Shown: positions 1-8,956 of the stretch, piece by piece
Numbering within the stretch: position 1 is the stretch's first letter
Layout of the letters: each line of letters begins with the position of its first letter
NCBI RefSeq assembly: GCF_037076455.1
Contig: NZ_AP028679.1
Span: 2,557,501 to 2,621,500, forward strand
Length of the DNA: 64,000 nt
Reading direction: 5' to 3'
DNA from: Desulfoferula mesophila
GTDB taxonomy: Bacteria; Desulfobacterota; Desulfarculia; Desulfarculales; Desulfarculaceae
The notes under the pieces: model-generated
Seen by the model: the letters and a program-made list of their open reading frames with translations, nothing else
Database searches by the model: none
What the model was told of the DNA's origin: nothing
Program-made: the position numbers and the translations under genes

Positions 1-34
1 ACTGGAGCAAAATAGCAGCTAAACGCGGGCCCTG

Positions 35-502
35 TCAACAAACATCCCCGCCAAAATCGGAGCTTATTCCTTCGCCTTGGGCCAGGCGGGCCGCCTTGAG
101 AATCACCCTGTGGGTGTCGGGGGTCAGCTTAAAGCCATCCAGCCCCTCCAGACCGGTCCACAAGGCGGCGGCCGCGTCGTCGCCCGCGGTGGGCTCCAGG
201 GGGAGCGCGTAACACAAAAAGTCAACCAGCACGTAGTGATATTCCACTCGCCCCTGGGAGTCGTGCAGGATGCGCTCGATCACCTCCACCACGGGCCCCA
301 CCTCCACATCCAGGGAGGTTTCCTCGGCCACCTCCCGGGCGCAGGCCTGGACCAGGCTCTCGCCCAGCTCCACCCCGCCGCCGGGTATGGACCAGATGCC
401 CTTGGAGGGCTCCCTGCCCCGCTGGACCAGCAGGACCTGGTCGCCGCTCAGGACCACCGCCCCTACGCCCACCACCGGCAGTTCGGGATAATGTCGGCCC
501 AC
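35..502 (-). CDS. Nudix hydrolase
   Basis: A 155-residue Nudix-fold pyrophosphohydrolase. The Nudix box is complete: G42, E48, R56-E57 and E60-E61 fit the family pattern Gx5Ex7REUxEExG, with the helix residues that bind Mg2+. The family hydrolyses nucleoside diphosphates linked to another moiety; the substrate cannot be read from the sequence. The start lies 5 bp downstream of the stop of the UDP-sugar decarboxylase gene, so the two are probably co-transcribed, which would be compatible with a nucleotide-sugar or ADP-ribose type substrate (inference). Confidence 0.9.
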   Translation of the reverse strand: MGRHYPELPVVGVGAVVLSGDQVLLVQRGREPSKGIWSIPGGGVELGESLVQACAREVAEETSLDVEVGPVVEVIERILHDSQGRVEYHYVLVDFLCYALPLEPTAGDDAAAALWTGLEGLDGFKLTPDTHRVILKAARLAQGEGISSDFGGDVC

Positions 503-507
503 GAGGG

Positions 508-1446
<939 letters not shown>

Positions 1447-1606
1447 CTATTTTTCCTCCCGCCCCGCGAGGGATGCGGTTTAAATGTCCGATGCTGGCCG
1501 CATTATCCTAGAGGCGCGGTGACAGGTCAAGGCCGCTGAACTTGCCGAATACCCCCGGCCATGCTAAAAATTTAATGCATAATCATTTTTGCCAGCGAGG
1601 TGAGCA

Positions 1607-1813
1607 ATGGCCGGGGAAACGTGCCGCAACCATCCTGACCGCAAGTCGGTGGCCATGTGCCAAAAATACAGCCACGGCTACTGCTTGGATTGCCTGGAAA
1701 ACGACCCCCATTGCTCGGACCCGGACATTTATTGCAAATTCCGCGAGCAGTGCCTGGTCCACTTCCATTACAAAGAGCGCAAGCGGGAAGCGGCGAGAGC
1801 GGCCAGCGCATGA
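1607..1813 (+). CDS. Small cysteine-rich putative zinc-binding protein
   Basis: A 68-residue protein with eight cysteines and several histidines arranged as CxxH(x8)C, C(x2)C, HC, C and C, similar to a B-box or other small zinc-binding finger. No catalytic signature is visible. A GAGGTG-like ribosome site precedes the ATG. Its stop overlaps the start of the following cupin gene in an ATGA, so the two are translationally coupled. Zinc binding is inferred from the Cys/His spacing; function is unknown. Confidence 0.75.
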   Translation: MAGETCRNHPDRKSVAMCQKYSHGYCLDCLENDPHCSDPDIYCKFREQCLVHFHYKERKREAARAASA

Positions 1814-2151
1814 GCAACCAAGCGCCTTTTTCAGATTTCATCAGATCCCTGCCCGAGGCGGCCCTGGGTCTCAAGGGGGTCACCGCCTACCTTTTGGCCG
1901 CCCCCCAGGGCCAGGCGGTCTTTTTCGACCTGCCCGCCGGGGCCTCGGTGCCCCTGCACAGCCATGGCGCCCAATGGGGCATCGTGGTGTCCGGCGAGTT
2001 GGAGTTGACCATCGGAGATAAGACCGAAATCTATCGCAGCGGCCAGAGCTACAGCATCCCGGCCGGCGTGCTCCACGGGGCCACGACGCTGGCGCCCTCC
2101 CAGGTGATAGACGTTTTCGCCGAGCCCAACCGCTACTCGCCCCGCGCCTAG
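1810..2151 (+). CDS. Cupin-domain protein
   Basis: A 113-residue single-domain cupin. The central stretch has G-x-S-V-P-L-H-S-H followed by E (VSGELELTIG), matching cupin motif 1, and a second half with IPAGVLHG matching motif 2, so a metal site of His/His/Glu/His is likely. The ATG at 1810 was chosen over a longer upstream reading because it forms an ATGA overlap with the small Cys-rich gene and begins where cupin similarity begins. The role (sensor, isomerase or dioxygenase) cannot be assigned. Confidence 0.85.
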   Translation: MSNQAPFSDFIRSLPEAALGLKGVTAYLLAAPQGQAVFFDLPAGASVPLHSHGAQWGIVVSGELELTIGDKTEIYRSGQSYSIPAGVLHGATTLAPSQVIDVFAEPNRYSPRA

Positions 2152-2164
2152 AGTCTAACCAAGC

Positions 2165-2200
2165 CAAAAAAGCGGCCCGCCCCCCGGCGGACCGCTTTTC
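2165..2200. terminator. Bidirectional intrinsic terminator
   Basis: An 11-bp stem with one mismatch (2171-2181 with 2186-2196, AGCGG...CCGCT) and a 4-nt loop. It is flanked by a run of A on the left and TTTT on the right, so it can terminate in both directions between the convergent cupin and oxidoreductase genes. Confidence 0.85.
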
Positions 2201-2218
2201 GTTTCGCTTGGCGGCGGT

Positions 2219-2809
2219 TCAGAACTCCGTCACCTCGCCGCCCCGGATGGCCCGGCGCTCCCCGGTGTTCAGGTCCAGGGTCACCCCCGGTTCGATGGTG
2301 CCTTCCCGGGTGTAGCCCCGGTCTTCCCAAAAACCGCCCAGCATCCGCTCGCCCAGGGTGATGCTTTCCAGCCACTTGGCGCTTTTATAGCCCCACAGGT
2401 GGGGAACAAGCATGCGCAGGGGGCCGCCGTAATCCTTCTCCAGCGGCTCGTCCTCGACCCCCAGCACTAGCATCACCCTGGGGTGGTCCAGGTCCTTGAG
2501 GCTCACGGTGGTGGTGTAGCCCCCTCCCTGGCTGGTGAAGGTGGCATGGCTGGCCCCCGGCAACAACTCAAGTTGCGCCACGAAGTCGCGCCACAGCACC
2601 CCTTGCCAGCGAGCCCGCAGGCTGAAGCCCGACACCGAGGTGAGCCGGGCGTCCACCTCGCTCTGGGGCAAGGCCCTTATGGCGGACAGGTCGTACTCGC
2701 GCTCCCGATCCACCAAGCCGTCCACCTTGAGACGCCACTGCTCCGGGCCGATGGTGGGCCATCCCCCGGCCCGAAAAACCGGCATGCGATGGCTGGTCAA
2801 ATAGCTCAT
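2219..2809 (-). CDS. YedY/sulfite-oxidase-like molybdopterin oxidoreductase domain protein
   Basis: A 196-residue protein of the sulfite-oxidase/MsrP molybdopterin fold: WRLKVDGLV near the N-terminus, SVSGFSLRARWQGV, YTTTVSLKDL and GGPLRMLVPHLWGYKSAKW all match the family core. The ATG at 2809 was selected because it overlaps the stop of the upstream inhibitor gene (ATGA). No signal peptide is seen, unlike periplasmic MsrP. In many family members a Cys precedes the V-x-G-W/F-S motif and ligates Mo; here that position appears to be Ser (TSVSGFS), so catalytic competence is uncertain. Confidence 0.8.
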   Translation of the reverse strand: MSYLTSHRMPVFRAGGWPTIGPEQWRLKVDGLVDREREYDLSAIRALPQSEVDARLTSVSGFSLRARWQGVLWRDFVAQLELLPGASHATFTSQGGGYTTTVSLKDLDHPRVMLVLGVEDEPLEKDYGGPLRMLVPHLWGYKSAKWLESITLGERMLGGFWEDRGYTREGTIEPGVTLDLNTGERRAIRGGEVTEF

Positions 2810-3180
2810 CTCACCTCCACCTCCAGGCTGCGGCTCTTGGCGGGTTTCTTGTCCTTTTCCCAAGGCCGCGCATAGTTGAGCACAATCATGGCCCGACCCG
2901 GCCCCACGGCCTGGAAGGCCCAGACCTCCTGACCGCCGGCGCCCACCGGCGCCTTGCCGTCCGGCGCCTGGGGCTTGGCAGGCACGTACTCGCTGTTGAC
3001 CAGCTTCACCACCTTGGCGTCGGGCATTTTGGCCAGCATCCACTTGTAGCCGGTGGTGTGGTTGGCGGCCAGGGTCACCTGGAAAACCTGGCCCTCCTTG
3101 AGCACCAAAGTCTGCACCGGACCCCCAGCCCAGGCCGTGGCGGCGATGAGCAACAAACCCAGGGCGCCCAGGACGCTCAT
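2806..3180 (-). CDS. Chagasin/I42-type peptidase-inhibitor family protein
   Basis: A 124-residue protein with an N-terminal hydrophobic segment ending in AWA, consistent with a secreted protein. The mature part carries the three chagasin loops: NHTTGYKW, a Gly-rich GAGGQEVWAF and RPWE, the loops that plug papain-family active sites in characterised relatives. The ATG at 3180 starts just before the signal peptide; a longer reading adds a non-hydrophobic leader and would overlap the upstream gene. It is translationally coupled to the downstream oxidoreductase. Inhibitor activity is inferred from family. Confidence 0.8.
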   Translation of the reverse strand: MSVLGALGLLLIAATAWAGGPVQTLVLKEGQVFQVTLAANHTTGYKWMLAKMPDAKVVKLVNSEYVPAKPQAPDGKAPVGAGGQEVWAFQAVGPGRAMIVLNYARPWEKDKKPAKSRSLEVEVR

Positions 3181-3199
3181 ACAACGGCGCGGCAAGTCC

Positions 3200-3622
3200 T
3201 TACTCCGGGAACTTGAGGGTGAGCAGCAGGCCGCCATCCTCTTTCTCGGTCTTGACCTTGACCTCCAGGTTGTCGTTGCGCACCCCCAGAGCCAACAGCG
3301 CCTTGATCTTGTCGCCCTCGGCGTGGGTCATGGCCCGCACCGCCTCGATGACCTTGGGGCCGATCTCTGGTCCCGGAGAAGGCAGGGTGCTGGCCCGGTA
3401 CTTGGCCTGCACCGTGATCTCGCCGCTGGGAGCCTGGAACAAGCTGATCTTCTTGGCTCCCGCGTTGACCGCGTGCAAAACGCTCAGGGCCAGCCACTTG
3501 AGGGCCGCCTCGTCCTGGTCCTGGTCCTGGGCCAGCTTGGACATCTCCTCCAAATAGTCGGTGGTGGCAAAGCAGTCGCAGAGCTCCTGCACTTTCAAAT
3601 GGATGTTTCTTTTGTCTTCCAT
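3200..3622 (-). CDS. Hypothetical protein
   Basis: A 140-residue soluble acidic protein with no signal peptide or membrane segment and no motif I recognise. It has a helical first half with an acidic DQDQDE patch near residue 35 and an alternating hydrophobic C-terminal part ending in LLTLKFPE. It is likely the first gene of the three-gene unit with the inhibitor and the oxidoreductase (19-bp spacing). Codon use resembles the neighbours, so it looks like a genuine core gene of unknown role. Confidence 0.75.
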   Translation of the reverse strand: MEDKRNIHLKVQELCDCFATTDYLEEMSKLAQDQDQDEAALKWLALSVLHAVNAGAKKISLFQAPSGEITVQAKYRASTLPSPGPEIGPKVIEAVRAMTHAEGDKIKALLALGVRNDNLEVKVKTEKEDGGLLLTLKFPE

Positions 3623-4087
3623 GGCCGTCCTCGCTGTAAAAAAATAGGCGTCCTTGGGGGCGATTCCCTGGTCTCGAAATTTCCGGCGGCCACCTGACGG
3701 CGGCCTCGGAGTAAACCCATGTTTAAATTATAACGTCAATAAAAGAACGATGCTGAAACGTTCCCGGATTCCAATTGTGACAGTTTCGCGCAGCCGGCTG
3801 AGCGGCTCGGCCTTGCCGGGCAAGCCCGGGAGGCCGGCGATCAGCCGCAAATCGCCGGTTAGCGCTTGACGGCGCCTTAGGCTGGGGAAAAGAATGGCCT
3901 GGAAGCGAATACGCCTGTCGGCCTCAACCAGTTTTGCATCTTAGTGGTTTCAACCAGCCAAGCAGGTAGAGCCAGACTTTAACTCGGGGCTTAAGAAATG
4001 CCTTAGCCTCGCTACGCTTGGGCCGTGGCAATAAGTCGGCTTGGCCGGTATGGCGCCTAGGCTGCCTGGATGGTATAAGTATTATAA
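3623..4087. other. Intergenic region with no recognised gene
   Basis: Separates the divergent minus-strand inhibitor unit from the LacI-type regulator. It must carry both promoters. Short open frames here have no ribosome site or protein-like composition. I see GC-rich hairpins around 3815-3865 but no convincing operator or riboswitch. Confidence 0.5.
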
Positions 4088-5104
4088 ATGTCAACAATTT
4101 TAGAAATCGCCAAGCTGGCAAATGTTTCATATTCCACGGTCTCGCGGGCTCTCAATGGACAAAAGGGAGTCAGCGAGGCCATGCGGGAAAAGATCGTCCA
4201 GTTGGCCAAGGAGTTGGATTACTACCCCAATTCATCGGCCCGGGCCCTGGTCGCCAAACGGGTCGGCGTCATCGGGCTGATCATCCCCCGTACCTGTGAA
4301 TACACCTTTACCAGCCCCTATTACTCGCACATCCTCCTGGGCATCAGTTCCATGGCCACCCAGAGGGGATATCAGTTGATGCTGATCATCAACGAGAAAA
4401 ACAGCTACGCCATCCCCTATCATCGCCGCCAGGTCGATGGAGTCATCGTGGTGGGCAACCATTATGACGACCAGAGGATTTTTGACCTAGCCAAGCAGAA
4501 CATCCCCTGCGTGGCCGTGCCCGGCTTTGTCAAAGACTCGCCGGGCAACCCCATGAGCACTACCTCGGACAACTATGAAGCCAATTATCAGGCCCTCACC
4601 CACCTGGTGGGCCTGAAGCACCGCCGCATCGCCTATATTCTGGGGCACCGCAATTCCAAGTACTCGGTGGAGCGCCTGGAGGTTTACCGTGACGTCATGA
4701 ACGAACACGGCCTTGAGATCCGCGAAGAGTACACGCCCTACAGCGATTTTTCGGTGACCGACGGCTTCCGCCTGACCGGCAAGCTGCTGGACATGCCCGA
4801 GCCGCCCACCGCCCTGATTTGCACCAACGACTCCCTGAGCATGGGGGCGCTCAACCAGATCAAGGCCCGCAGCCTGCGCATACCTCAAGATCTCTCGGTG
4901 ATCGTCACCTGCGCTTCGGACATCCTGTCCCTGCACGAACCTCCCTTGACCCACATCCACGTGCCGGTCGTGGGGGTGGGAAGCGCCGCCGCCGCCATGC
5001 TAATAGAATTCATCGAAACCGGCGAGGCGCCTGGAGAGGTCCACGCAATACCCGCCCAGTTCACCGTCCGCAAATCCACCGGAATCAACCCCGAAGCCGC
5101 GTAG
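4088..5104 (+). CDS. LacI/GalR-family transcriptional regulator
   Basis: A 338-residue regulator. The N-terminus has the LacI helix-turn-helix (STILEIAKLANVSYSTVSRAL) and hinge (YYPNSSARALVAKR), followed by a periplasmic-binding-protein-like effector domain including GVIGLIIPRT and the C-terminal ICTNDSLSMGAL region. Full length for the family. It sits upstream of, and in the same direction as, a keto-acid catabolic and transport locus, with two LacI-type palindromes between it and the first enzyme gene. It is therefore the likely repressor of that locus; the effector is unknown. Confidence 0.93.
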   Translation: MSTILEIAKLANVSYSTVSRALNGQKGVSEAMREKIVQLAKELDYYPNSSARALVAKRVGVIGLIIPRTCEYTFTSPYYSHILLGISSMATQRGYQLMLIINEKNSYAIPYHRRQVDGVIVVGNHYDDQRIFDLAKQNIPCVAVPGFVKDSPGNPMSTTSDNYEANYQALTHLVGLKHRRIAYILGHRNSKYSVERLEVYRDVMNEHGLEIREEYTPYSDFSVTDGFRLTGKLLDMPEPPTALICTNDSLSMGALNQIKARSLRIPQDLSVIVTCASDILSLHEPPLTHIHVPVVGVGSAAAAMLIEFIETGEAPGEVHAIPAQFTVRKSTGINPEAA

Positions 5105-5208
5105 TAGGCCCCAAACCAAGGCAAAAGGGAGCGCCCAGGGGCTCCCGATGCGTCCCGGGAGACACCTCGGGGCCCCAACAGTTAGCGCCGATCATTGCCC
5201 TTGACTCT

Positions 5209-5224
5209 ACGCAAACGTTTGTGT
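5209..5224. promoter_or_regulatory. LacI-family operator, upstream copy
   Basis: ACGCAAACGTTTGTGT, a near-perfect palindrome with the central ACG/CGT pair typical of LacI/GalR operators. It differs by one base from the perfect copy 185 bp downstream. A TTGACT precedes it at 5201, which may be a -35 element. Confidence 0.75.
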
Positions 5225-5393
5225 TCTGATGCTTCCACCTTGATCCTGGCTCTATCCAAGGGAGAGGGCATGAGCGGCTTTCCGCTCCGGCATTCAGAGG
5301 AAAAGTTAGGAAAACGGAGCGCATTTTCCGTTTTCCGAGAATGTGTGTAGAGGAGTTCGGGTTCGCCCGGGGCCTCCTTTTTTTCGCCCATTA

Positions 5394-5409
5394 ACGCAAA
5401 CGTTTGCGT
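5394..5409. promoter_or_regulatory. LacI-family operator, perfect palindrome
   Basis: ACGCAAACGTTTGCGT reads identically on both strands and lies 52 bp before the BKACE start codon. Together with the copy at 5209 it suggests dimer binding at two sites and possible DNA looping by the adjacent LacI-type protein. Confidence 0.85.
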
Positions 5410-5460
5410 AATCGTCCACCGACCTGTCGCAGTCACGCTTACGAACCGAGGTAAACAGGC

Positions 5461-6327
5461 ATGGAATCACGACCGCTAGACAAGAACAAAGTCGTAATCA
5501 CCGTGGCCCAAACCGGGGCCATGTCCTCCAAGAGCATGAATCCCAACGTTCCCGAGCAGCCGGACGAGATCGCCCAGTCGGCTTATGATTGCTTCAACGA
5601 GGGCGCGGCCATCTGCCACATCCACGCCCGGGGCAAGGACGGCCAGCCCACCGCCGATACCGACATCTACCAAGACATCCACGACCGCATCCGCGCCAAG
5701 TGCAACATGATCATCCAGGACTCCACAGGCGGCGGCCCCAACTTGAGCCAGGAAGAGCGCATTCAGTGCCTCAAGACCGGCCCGGAAATGGCTTCGCTGA
5801 ACATGGGCTCCTTGATGCGCATCGGCGGGCCCTACAAGGGCACGGCATGGTCCAACATGCCCGAGGAGATCGACCACTACGTGCGCGAGATGGCCAAGTA
5901 CAACGTCAAGCCGGAGATGGAGGTGTTCAACCACGCCATGCTGGTGGACGTGCGCCGGGTCATCGAGGAAGGTCTGGTGGCCAAGCCCTATTACGTGAAC
6001 ATCGTGTTGGGCATGCGCTACCAGGGGGCCGAACCGGCCACGCCGGACACCCTCTACTCCATCGTCAAGGCCCTGCCCCCGGACACCATATTCAACGTGA
6101 CCGGCGTCGGCTCCGCCCAAACCACTATGGCCAACATGTCCATGCTGTTGGGTGGCTGCGTGCGGGTGGGCATGGAAGACAACCTCTACTACCGCAAGGG
6201 AGAGCCGGTTGAGAGCAACGCCCAGTTGGTAGCGCGCATAGTACGCATAGCCCGCGAGTTGGGCAAGGAACCAGCCACCCCTGAAGAGACCAGGGCCTAT
6301 TTCGGCCTCGATCCCGTGGCAGCCTAG
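5461..6327 (+). CDS. BKACE (DUF849) beta-keto acid cleavage enzyme
   Basis: A 288-residue TIM-barrel enzyme of the 3-keto-5-aminohexanoate cleavage protein family. The family condenses a beta-keto acid with acetyl-CoA, releasing acetoacetate and a new acyl-CoA, using a Zn2+ site. The metal-binding H53-x-H55 (CHIHARGKDG), the SLNMGS strand, the EVFN strand and RVGMEDNLYY match family positions. Substrate specificity cannot be read. It is the first structural gene after the two operators and is followed 13 bp later by a hydroxyacyl-CoA dehydrogenase, which fits a pathway that feeds an imported acid into CoA intermediates. Confidence 0.92.
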   Translation: MESRPLDKNKVVITVAQTGAMSSKSMNPNVPEQPDEIAQSAYDCFNEGAAICHIHARGKDGQPTADTDIYQDIHDRIRAKCNMIIQDSTGGGPNLSQEERIQCLKTGPEMASLNMGSLMRIGGPYKGTAWSNMPEEIDHYVREMAKYNVKPEMEVFNHAMLVDVRRVIEEGLVAKPYYVNIVLGMRYQGAEPATPDTLYSIVKALPPDTIFNVTGVGSAQTTMANMSMLLGGCVRVGMEDNLYYRKGEPVESNAQLVARIVRIARELGKEPATPEETRAYFGLDPVAA

Positions 6328-6340
6328 GAGTTGTAGCGCA

Positions 6341-7306
6341 ATGGAGACCAAGGACCTAAAGAAAATCGCCGTAATCGGCATGGGCACCATGGGGCCTGGC
6401 ATTTCCCAGGTTTTGGCGCATGCGGGCTTCGCGGTGAGCGGATACGACCTGAACCAGGACAGCTATCCCTTGGCAAGGCAGGTGATCGCCAACAACCTGG
6501 ACCTGCTCATCGAGGCGGGCCAGGCCCAGCCCGAGGATCTCGAGAAAACCCTGGACAAGATCACCTTCGTGGACTCCATGGAGGAAGCGGTCAAGGGCGC
6601 CCAGATCGTGGTGGAGGTGGTAAGCGAGAAACGCCCCATCAAGAAGGCGGTCTACGAGCAGATAGACCAATTGGCCGACCCCGAGGCCATAATCTGGAGC
6701 AACACCTCCACCTTGAACATCTTCGAGCTGATGGTACCCGCGCGTTTGCCGCGCACCATCATCGTGCATTGGTTCGCCCCGCCCCAGGTGCTGCCGCTCA
6801 TAGAGGTGGTGCAGGGCGACCAGACCCTGCCCGAGGTGGTGGAGTTCACCATGGGCTTCTTGGAACTGCTCAAGAAAAAGCCCGTGCTCATCAAAAACTA
6901 CGTTCCCGGCTTCATCATCAACCGCCTGCTGCGCATCCTGGGACGCGAGACCTATTTCCTGTTGGACAACGGCTACGTCACCCCGGAAGACCTGGACATG
7001 GCGGTCAAGGCCAGCATCGCGCCGCGCATGATGGTGCTGGGGCTGGCGCAGCGCTACGACTTCACCGGACTGGACCTCACCTACGCCAATTTGCACAATG
7101 AAGATTTCGTGGACGCCCCCTTTGACACCGAGCCCGAGTTCGTGGTCTCCCGGGTCAAAAAGAACCACTTGGGCATCAAGACGGGCATCGGCGTATACGA
7201 CTACGAGGGCCGCGACAAGGCGGAAGTGATCAAGGACCGCGACCGCTACCTGCTCAAGGTGGTGAACAGCCTGCAGTTCTGCCTGGACAAAAAGCGCCTG
7301 CTTTAG
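6341..7306 (+). CDS. 3-hydroxyacyl-CoA dehydrogenase family protein
   Basis: A 321-residue NAD-dependent dehydrogenase. It has the Rossmann motif GMGTMGPG (residues 13-20), the SNTSTL strand and the catalytic-region HWFAPPQVLPLIEVV, followed by the helical C-terminal dimerisation domain starting at GFIINRLL. The family includes beta-oxidation dehydrogenases as well as L-carnitine and L-gulonate dehydrogenases; the P-rich HWFAPP and neighbouring BKACE make a carnitine-dehydrogenase-like or keto-acid-linked role possible. An AGGAG ribosome site lies at the end of the BKACE gene. Confidence 0.9.
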   Translation: METKDLKKIAVIGMGTMGPGISQVLAHAGFAVSGYDLNQDSYPLARQVIANNLDLLIEAGQAQPEDLEKTLDKITFVDSMEEAVKGAQIVVEVVSEKRPIKKAVYEQIDQLADPEAIIWSNTSTLNIFELMVPARLPRTIIVHWFAPPQVLPLIEVVQGDQTLPEVVEFTMGFLELLKKKPVLIKNYVPGFIINRLLRILGRETYFLLDNGYVTPEDLDMAVKASIAPRMMVLGLAQRYDFTGLDLTYANLHNEDFVDAPFDTEPEFVVSRVKKNHLGIKTGIGVYDYEGRDKAEVIKDRDRYLLKVVNSLQFCLDKKRLL

Positions 7307-7413
7307 GCGAACGGCCAACACCGCCGCCGGCAAGGAAGATGGGGAGCAACCGATTTTGCTGATGGCAAGAAGTTAACCAATCCAGCATCAATTTCTCACT
7401 AGGAGGGAGAGAT

Positions 7414-8394
7414 ATGTCTGATAGTCGATTTTTGAGAATCGTCCTGGGAAGCCTGCTTCTGGTCTGTCTGGCCTTCGCGGGTCCGGCCTTTGCCGCCTAC
7501 CCGGAAAAGCCCGTCAACCTTCTCATTCCGTATGGCGGCGGCGGCTCTACCGACGTGACCGCCCGCATGCTGGCCAACCTGGCCCAGAAAGACTTCCCCA
7601 AGCCCATCGTGGTGGTGAACAAACCCGGCGGCGGCGGCGTGCTGATGCACGAGCTGCTGGCCCAGGCCAAGCCCGACGGCTACACCCTGGGCATCGTCTC
7701 CACCGGCGTGCTCACCCGCACCCCTTTCCTGCGCAAGGTGCGCTATGATCCCGAGAAGGACTTCACCTACATCCTGCTTTACGCCCTCTGGCAATACGGT
7801 TTGGTGGTCCAGGCAGACAGCCCCTGGAAGACCTTGGATGAGTTCCTGGACTACGCCAAGGCCAACCCCGGCAAGGTGACCTATTCCACGGCGGGCACCG
7901 GTTCGGCCCAGTACCTGGCCATGGAGTACCTGGCCCAGTTAAAGGGGATTAAATGGACCCACATCCCCTGCAAGGGCGGCATAGCCGCGGTTACCGCCCT
8001 TCTGGGCGGCCACGTGATGGCTTGCGCCCAGGCCACCGAATGGAAGCCCTACGTCGAGTCCGGTCAGCTGCGCCTGTTGGCCGTCCTGGGCGGCCAGCGC
8101 ATTCCGGCTTTCCCCAAGGTCAAGACGCTCAAGGAGCTTGGCTATGACTACGAGGTGATTTCAGGTCCCGGTCTTGCGGGTCCGGCGGGCATGCCTCCCG
8201 AGGTGGTGGCCTTCATAACCAAAGCCTTTACCAAGGCCGCCCACGAGAAGGAGTTCCTGGACCTTCTCAACAAGCTGGAAATGCTCCCCTTCGACCTGAA
8301 CAAGGCCCAATTCGAAGCCTATATCAAGAAGTCCGTGCCTGAAAAGAGGAAGCTGGTTAACAGCCTAGGCCTGGGATACGAGCAGTCTAAGTAA
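7414..8394 (+). CDS. tctC: Tripartite tricarboxylate transporter substrate-binding protein (TctC/Bug family)
   Basis: A 326-residue periplasmic binding protein. The signal peptide ends around AFA (residue 27). The mature start YPEKPVNLLIPYGGGGSTD is the classic Bug/TctC opening, and GTGSAQYLAMEYL plus PAGMPPEVV are further family stretches. AGGAGG at 7401 is a strong ribosome site. It binds the carboxylate for the TctAB membrane complex encoded just downstream. Ligand is unknown; the link to BKACE suggests a keto or hydroxy acid or carnitine-like compound (inference). Confidence 0.95.
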   Translation: MSDSRFLRIVLGSLLLVCLAFAGPAFAAYPEKPVNLLIPYGGGGSTDVTARMLANLAQKDFPKPIVVVNKPGGGGVLMHELLAQAKPDGYTLGIVSTGVLTRTPFLRKVRYDPEKDFTYILLYALWQYGLVVQADSPWKTLDEFLDYAKANPGKVTYSTAGTGSAQYLAMEYLAQLKGIKWTHIPCKGGIAAVTALLGGHVMACAQATEWKPYVESGQLRLLAVLGGQRIPAFPKVKTLKELGYDYEVISGPGLAGPAGMPPEVVAFITKAFTKAAHEKEFLDLLNKLEMLPFDLNKAQFEAYIKKSVPEKRKLVNSLGLGYEQSK

Positions 8395-8404
8395 TTGACA
8401 GAAT

Positions 8405-8434
8405 CTTGGCCGGGGGCACCCTCCCCCGGCCAAG
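8405..8434 (+). terminator. Intercistronic hairpin between tctC and tctB
   Basis: A perfect 12-bp stem (CTTGGCCGGGGG with its complement) and a 6-nt loop, with no U tract. Such hairpins after binding-protein genes usually stabilise the upstream mRNA or reduce readthrough, giving more TctC than TctAB. Confidence 0.65.
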
Positions 8435-8452
8435 GCCGAGGAGTCCCCTGGT

Positions 8453-8926
8453 ATGGTGAAGTTTAATAACGATACCTGGGCCGGCCTTATAATGCTGGTC
8501 TTTTCGTTGACGCTCGCGTTCTACATCACACCCAATCAGGTTGAATTACACCGCAACGTAGTGCTTCTGGCGCTTTCGCCTAGGCTGTTTTGCTACGTCA
8601 CGGCAGGCTTGCTCGGGTTTTTGTCGGCGATTTTGATCTACCTGAGCCTGAAGAAGGATGCGCAGCCCCTTAAGGAGCAATACACCTCCTGGCAACCGCT
8701 GATGCGAGGCCTGTTCTGCACGGGCATTGCCTGCGTATATGCGCTGCTGTCCGGCATCTTGGGCATTTTTGTCAGCACGGCCCTGGCCATGACCGTCCTG
8801 CTCATTTATTTCGGGGTGAGGAGTTGGAAGGGGATTTTGCTGTTTTTGGTCGTCCTTTTGGGCTTCATCTACTTCTTGTTCGTGCAAGCGTTGAAAGTGG
8901 TCATGCCCGACGGCCTTTTGTTCTGA
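8453..8926 (+). CDS. tctB: Tripartite tricarboxylate transporter small membrane subunit TctB
   Basis: A 157-residue protein with four predicted membrane segments (about residues 8-25, 36-58, 80-105 and 115-145), as in TctB. The order tctC-tctB-tctA and a GAGGAG ribosome site support the call. TctB sequence is poorly conserved, so the assignment rests on topology, length and position. Confidence 0.88.
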   Translation: MVKFNNDTWAGLIMLVFSLTLAFYITPNQVELHRNVVLLALSPRLFCYVTAGLLGFLSAILIYLSLKKDAQPLKEQYTSWQPLMRGLFCTGIACVYALLSGILGIFVSTALAMTVLLIYFGVRSWKGILLFLVVLLGFIYFLFVQALKVVMPDGLLF

Positions 8927-8956
8927 GCTAGACGGTACCTATCCCGGAGAAACAAC

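Noticed and set aside
3654-4130. Short frames in the gap before the LacI-type regulator
   Set aside because: No ribosome site, no protein-like composition; the region most likely carries promoters.
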